Both the position numbers and the translations under genes were made by a program. The notes under the pieces are model-generated. The model searched no databases, had not been told where the DNA came from, and saw nothing but the letters and a program-made list of their open reading frames with translations. Positions 60,788 to 64,000 of a stretch of DNA of 64,000 bases are shown piece by piece. The stretch is from Synergistaceae bacterium (GTDB lineage: Bacteria; Synergistota; Synergistia; Synergistales; Aminobacteriaceae). The stretch is from positions 186,001 to 250,000 of the forward strand of contig JAHDKT010000029.1 of the NCBI GenBank assembly GCA_018436725.1, in the 5' to 3' direction. How positions within the stretch are numbered: the first letter of the stretch is position 1; each line of letters starts with the position of its first letter.

Positions 60788-61673
60788 GGACTTCCGCCTC
60801 CCTTCTCGTCCGCTCCCTGGCCAGGGCGCGTTCGGCCCTTTGTACCTGGTCGCGTTCGTCCTGGACGAATTTCGCCACGTACTCGTCGGCCGGATTCGCG
60901 ATTACCTCGTCCGGGGAGCCGATCTGCACGATCTCCCCCTTTTTCATGATCGCCATTCGGTCGCCCATCCGAAGCGCCTCCGAGAGGTCGTGCGTCACGA
61001 AGAAAATGGTCTTGTGCATCTCCTTCTGCAGCCGGATCATCTCGTCCTGCAGTTCTCGCCGGATAAGCGGGTCCAGCCCGCTGAAAGGTTCGTCCATAAG
61101 AAGGATCGAAGGGTCCATCACCAAGGCTCGGGCGATGCCCACCCGTTGGCGCATGCCGCCGCTCAGGGATGCGGGATAGTACTTCTCCCACCCTTTGAGC
61201 CCGACTCTGTCCAGAGCTTCGGCGGCCTTTGCGCGCCGATCCTCCTTCTCCTCGCCCCGGAGTTTGAGCCCGAAGCAGACGTTTTCGAGCACGGTCCGGT
61301 GAGGAAGGAGTCCGTAATGCTGGAAGACCATGGCGATCTTCTCTCTGCGGAATGTCACCAGCTCCCGCTTGCGCATCGCCGTGACGTTCTGCCCGTCGAC
61401 GATGATCTCGCCGGAGGTCGGCTCGACGAGGCGGACGAGGCAGCGGATAAGCGTCGACTTCCCGCTGCCCGAGAGCCCCATGATGATGAACGTCTCCCCG
61501 CTGTTCACGGAGAGGGAGACATTCTTCATCGCGACGACGGCATCCTCGCCCCTGTCGAGTTCTTCGACGCGCTCTTCGTTTTCCACGTCGGAGGACGAAA
61601 TCCGCAGGTCTTTCTTCCGGGAGTAGATCTTCCACAAATCCCGGATGGTGATAGATTCCGATGGCGCGTCCAA
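60777..61673 (-). CDS. Glycine betaine-type ABC ATPase (ProV/OpuAA-like, no CBS domains)
   Basis: 298-aa ATPase. Walker A GLSGSGKST (66-74), the signature LSGGMRQRVGIARAL near 170 and Walker B ILLMDEPFSGLDPLIR. The N-terminal about 45 residues and sequence up to DAVVAMKNVSLSV are typical of ProV/OpuAA. The C-terminus ends after VAKFVQDERDQVQRAERALARERTRR, so the CBS tandem that confers osmosensing on OpuA is missing, pointing to nutritional uptake rather than osmoregulation. Confidence 0.94.
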   Translation of the reverse strand: MDAPSESITIRDLWKIYSRKKDLRISSSDVENEERVEELDRGEDAVVAMKNVSLSVNSGETFIIMGLSGSGKSTLIRCLVRLVEPTSGEIIVDGQNVTAMRKRELVTFRREKIAMVFQHYGLLPHRTVLENVCFGLKLRGEEKEDRRAKAAEALDRVGLKGWEKYYPASLSGGMRQRVGIARALVMDPSILLMDEPFSGLDPLIRRELQDEMIRLQKEMHKTIFFVTHDLSEALRMGDRMAIMKKGEIVQIGSPDEVIANPADEYVAKFVQDERDQVQRAERALARERTRREAEVHVS

Positions 61674-61674
61674 C

Positions 61675-62688
61675 CTATCTCTCCTCCTTCAACGCCGCGC
61701 GCACCTTGTTGGCGGCCTCAGCGGAGAGCCACCCGCTCCACACATCCTCGTACTCGCGGAGGAACCAGACGGCCGCTTGCCGGGTATCCGCGTTGTTCTG
61801 GAACATGAAGGCGAGCGCCTTGTTGTTCTGTTCGAGCGTGGTGGAGTAGTTCCGCAGGAAATCGGCGATCTCCGGGTTCTCCTTCACGAACTTGCTGTTG
61901 GCGACGATGAGCACTCGAACCGAAGGGAAGCCGCAGCCGAAGTTGTGTTCCTCGTTCCAGAGCGCGTCGTCGTGAGGGGGCTCCTCCAGCAGCGTCATAT
62001 CCAGCAGGCCCATGACCCATGTCGGTTCCCAGTAGTACGCAAGCACCGGGCGCCCTCTGTCGTAGGCCCGCTTGATCGCGGTGGAAAGAGCCGTTTCCGA
62101 TCCGGCGGAGAAGGCTTCGATATGCTCCGCGAGGCCGTAAGCCTTCACTTTCATCTCATTGATGGAGGTCACGCGCCACCCGGCCGGTCCGTTATAGAGC
62201 CTGCCCATCTTCGGGTTTTCGGGATCGATGAAAAGATGCTTATACTTGGCAAGATCGGCGACAGACTTCAGGTCCGGGGCCACTGGCTCGATGCCGCGCT
62301 CCTTGTCGCCCGTGATCATATAGGTGGGCACGTACCACCCCTGCGGCGCATCCGGGAAGTTCGTCCCGAGGCTCTCCACCTTCCCGTTCGTTGTTACTCT
62401 CTCCCAGACTTCGAGAATGTTGTCCACCCAGCCCTCCATGGAGAGGTGAGCGTCGCCGCGTTCGAGTCCCATAAATCCCGGAAGCGATTCGGCGAAAAGA
62501 TATTCGACCTTCTTCCCGAAAGCCTTCTCGATGACGTAGCCTGCGATTCGGTTGTGCATCTGTACACTGTCCCAGCTGAAATCGACGATGACGACGGGAC
62601 CGGAAGAAGCGGCGACCGGAGTGATCGTCAGCAGGACGGCCAGTAGCGGCAGAATGAGCGCGTTGAGTATTTTTGTTCGCTGTTTCAT
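61675..62688 (-). CDS. Glycine betaine-type ABC substrate-binding protein (ProX/OpuAC-like)
   Basis: 337-aa periplasmic (possibly lipid-free) binding protein. Signal peptide ILNALILPLLAVLLTITPVAAS; ATG 62688 follows AGGAGG. Seen: PVVIVDFSWDSVQMHNRIAGYVIEKAFGKKVEYLFAES and GPAGWRVTSINEMKVKAYGLAEH; several Trp and Tyr (MEGWVDNILEVWERV, LAYYWEPTWVMGLLDM) are available for a quaternary-amine aromatic cage. First gene of the operon, promoter at 62789-62817. Ligand may be a betaine, carnitine or another cation; histidine betaines are worth testing given the lyase cluster at 27201. Confidence 0.92.
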   Translation of the reverse strand: MKQRTKILNALILPLLAVLLTITPVAASSGPVVIVDFSWDSVQMHNRIAGYVIEKAFGKKVEYLFAESLPGFMGLERGDAHLSMEGWVDNILEVWERVTTNGKVESLGTNFPDAPQGWYVPTYMITGDKERGIEPVAPDLKSVADLAKYKHLFIDPENPKMGRLYNGPAGWRVTSINEMKVKAYGLAEHIEAFSAGSETALSTAIKRAYDRGRPVLAYYWEPTWVMGLLDMTLLEEPPHDDALWNEEHNFGCGFPSVRVLIVANSKFVKENPEIADFLRNYSTTLEQNNKALAFMFQNNADTRQAAVWFLREYEDVWSGWLSAEAANKVRAALKEER

Positions 62689-62788
62689 ATAAATACCTCC
62701 TGGTGAAGTGTGAGAGTGCGCATCTCGAAAAATGCGATAAATCCGAAAAATTAAACTGGTTTAACAGCTGCCCCGAAGCTGATATCTG

Positions 62789-62817
62789 ATTAAAACTCAA
62801 GTTAGAGCATTTGTCAA
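62789..62817 (-). promoter_or_regulatory. Promoter of the ProXVW-like operon
   Basis: Minus strand TTGACA (62812-62817), 17-bp spacer, TTTAAT (62789-62794). Confidence 0.75.
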
Positions 62818-62883
62818 CATGTAAAATTGCATATTGCATGCATCGCATTGTTGCTTCTGCCGGCTTGCGCGCGCCTATGAAGT

Positions 62884-62911
62884 TTGTATCAAGGAGGAGA
62901 TGGTTTATACT
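62884..62911 (+). promoter_or_regulatory. Promoter of the antiporter-type gene at the right edge
   Basis: TTGTAT (62884-62889), 16-bp spacer, TATACT (62906-62911). Leader of about 118 nt before the gene. Confidence 0.6.
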
Positions 62912-62979
62912 GTTTCAGTCCGAGCCACGATTCTGCGGGTCGGATCGGGAAACGGCCGAAAGAGGAGAGAGAGGTTTCG

Positions 62980-63039
62980 ATGACCTGTAGTTTCGAGCGT
63001 GGAGTTTTCAACGGAAGCCGAAGGAGAGTCGCTGGATGA
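62980..63039 (+). CDS. 19-aa leader ORF overlapping the antiporter start
   Basis: ATG 62980 preceded by GAGAGAGG; 19 codons (MTCSFERGVFNGSRRRVAG), whose TGA overlaps the start ATG at 63036 (ATGA). Such coupling suggests translational control; no proof of expression. Confidence 0.35.
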   Translation: MTCSFERGVFNGSRRRVAG

Positions 63040-64000
63040 TGCTGTCCTCTCTTTTTGTTTTTTCTGCGGGGAGAGCGCTCCTCGCTCTGCTCGCGGCAGT
63101 GTTGAGTTGCGGAGTTGCGGTATACGGCCGGGGCTATTTCGAAGGGGGGACGGAGCATCGTTTTTTTCTGTTCTGTTCCGCCTGCTTTCTCATGTCCGTC
63201 TGGGGGACGCTCTTCTCGGCGGAGTGGCTGATGTTTCTCGTCTTTATGGAAATATCCACCGTTGCCCTCTTCGCGCTCATCGCCCCGAAGGAGCCCGGCG
63301 TCGCACTCGGCTATCTTGTCGTACAGCTTGCCGGAGCAGCTCTTTTTCTTGCAGGTATCGGAGCGGTTGAAGCGGGTCATGGATCGGCGTTTGTTGGACC
63401 GGTACCGAAAGATGCGCTTCCGTTCTTCATTTTCGGGCTGGGAGTGAAGGCGGCTCTTCCAGCGCTTCATTTCTGGCTCCCGGAAGTACACGGCAGAGCG
63501 CCCGCGCCGGTGAGCGCGCTGCTTTCCGGCATTTCGGTGAAGATCGGCGCGTTCGGTCTGCTCGAGGCGCTTGGTGTGGACAATTCCGCTTTCATGGCGC
63601 CCGTCGGTGCGGTCATGGCGCTCTGGGGTGTTCTTTTTGCGCTTGCGCAGCACGATATGAAACGGCTGCTGGCTTACCACACGGTGAGTCAGCTCGGGTA
63701 TATCGTCGCGGCGATAGGAGCGGGGAGTCCGGCGGGGAGAAACGGCGCGCTCTATCACATGGCCGCGCACGGGCTCTTCAAGGGTATGCTCTTTCTCTGC
63801 GCGGGCGTTATAGAAAAAGTCTACGGCACTCGGGAATTGAATCGTCTCGGCGGAGCCGCCCGGACGCTTCCTCTGACCTTCGCTTTTTTTCTGGTTTCCG
63901 CGGCGGCGATTGCCGGTCTTCCCGGAACAGCTGGTTTCGCAAGCAAAATCATGGTGAAGAGCGCTCTTGGAGCGCACCCTTTCGTTGCAATAGCCTTGCT
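63036..64000 (+). CDS. Proton-translocating antiporter-type membrane subunit, partial
   Basis: Runs off the right edge; 321 codons visible. Protein of the proton-conducting membrane transporter family (PF00361), shared by complex I NuoL/M/N, MrpA/D and the HycC/HyfB subunits of hydrogenases. Seen: ME at the expected helix-5 position (FMEIST), FFIFGLGVKAALPALHFWLPEVHGRAPAPVSALLSGISVKIGAFGLLEA with two key Lys, HDMKRLLAYHTVSQLGYI and YHMAAHGLFKGMLFLCAGVIEKVYGTRELNRLGG. ATG 63036 follows AAGGAG at 9 bp. Which complex it joins cannot be decided from this end. Confidence 0.9.
   Translation, partial: MMLSSLFVFSAGRALLALLAAVLSCGVAVYGRGYFEGGTEHRFFLFCSACFLMSVWGTLFSAEWLMFLVFMEISTVALFALIAPKEPGVALGYLVVQLAGAALFLAGIGAVEAGHGSAFVGPVPKDALPFFIFGLGVKAALPALHFWLPEVHGRAPAPVSALLSGISVKIGAFGLLEALGVDNSAFMAPVGAVMALWGVLFALAQHDMKRLLAYHTVSQLGYIVAAIGAGSPAGRNGALYHMAAHGLFKGMLFLCAGVIEKVYGTRELNRLGGAARTLPLTFAFFLVSAAAIAGLPGTAGFASKIMVKSALGAHPFVAIAL

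Noticed and set aside
1-64000. CRISPR arrays, insertion sequences, tRNA or rRNA genes
   Set aside because: Looked for by eye on both strands; no regularly spaced repeats, transposase motifs, tRNA cloverleaf ends or rRNA segments were found.

Overview
The window is G+C-rich, gene-dense bacterial DNA. Its content is transport and amino-acid or organic-acid catabolism: TRAP, TctABC (TTT), BCCT, NCS2, AEC, MatC-like, YfcC-like and three ABC importers, together with urocanate hydratase, a HutH-family lyase, a GGGtGRT-family remnant and a lone acyl-ACP thioesterase. This repertoire suggests an anaerobic amino-acid fermenter, most likely of the Synergistota. That assignment is inferred from gene content; there is no rRNA or other marker gene here. 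I see no tRNA, rRNA, insertion sequence, phage gene or CRISPR array.

Layout. 1-8157 (minus strand): a GntR/FCD regulator, a dicarboxylate permease, an aconitase-family dehydratase pair, a class III CoA-transferase and an HMG-CoA-lyase-family enzyme, then a terminator, then an M20 amidohydrolase and a YfcC-type carrier. Matching TTGTA-N3-TACA(A) sites lie before both units, and a 42-bp perfect palindrome lies at the regulator's own transcript start. 8287-9177: FMN riboswitch and RibU. 9201-12791: asd, an AEC permease and an NCS2 permease. 12946-16338: a TRAP transporter. 16378-19868: IclR regulator, HutU and HutD on the minus strand. 20036-23032: a large SARP/BTAD-type ATPase regulator. 23033-24338 is gene-poor, with a 55-codon gene and a fluoride riboswitch ahead of FluC; a broken GGGtGRT gene follows FluC.

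25522-32602 (minus strand) is the most interesting block. A three-subunit molybdenum hydroxylase, a HutH-family lyase and a BCCT betaine-type carrier are transcribed together. The lyase lacks the Ser of the Ala-Ser-Gly motif that forms the MIO cofactor. This is what would be expected of ergothionase, the MIO-free lyase that releases trimethylamine from the histidine betaine ergothioneine, and BCCT carriers move quaternary amines. I propose an ergothioneine or other histidine-betaine utilisation operon. It begins with a 33-codon leader ORF coupled to the first gene and may be controlled through three CGTCAA repeats spaced exactly 11 bp apart.

35745-50345: a ROK regulator heads a long run of co-directional genes holding two complete sugar ABC importers, a metal-site-less M24 protein, a Gfo/Idh dehydrogenase, a TIM-barrel isomerase/epimerase and xylose isomerase, but no sugar kinase. 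50602-56347: an internally duplicated membrane protein, TctCBA and an FAD oxidoreductase. 56532-62817: a PAS-GGDEF cyclase, an iron alcohol dehydrogenase and a glycine-betaine-type ABC importer (ProXVW-like). The right edge cuts a proton-translocating antiporter-type subunit.

Starts were chosen by Shine-Dalgarno position. Promoters, operators and hairpins were found by eye and are predictions.
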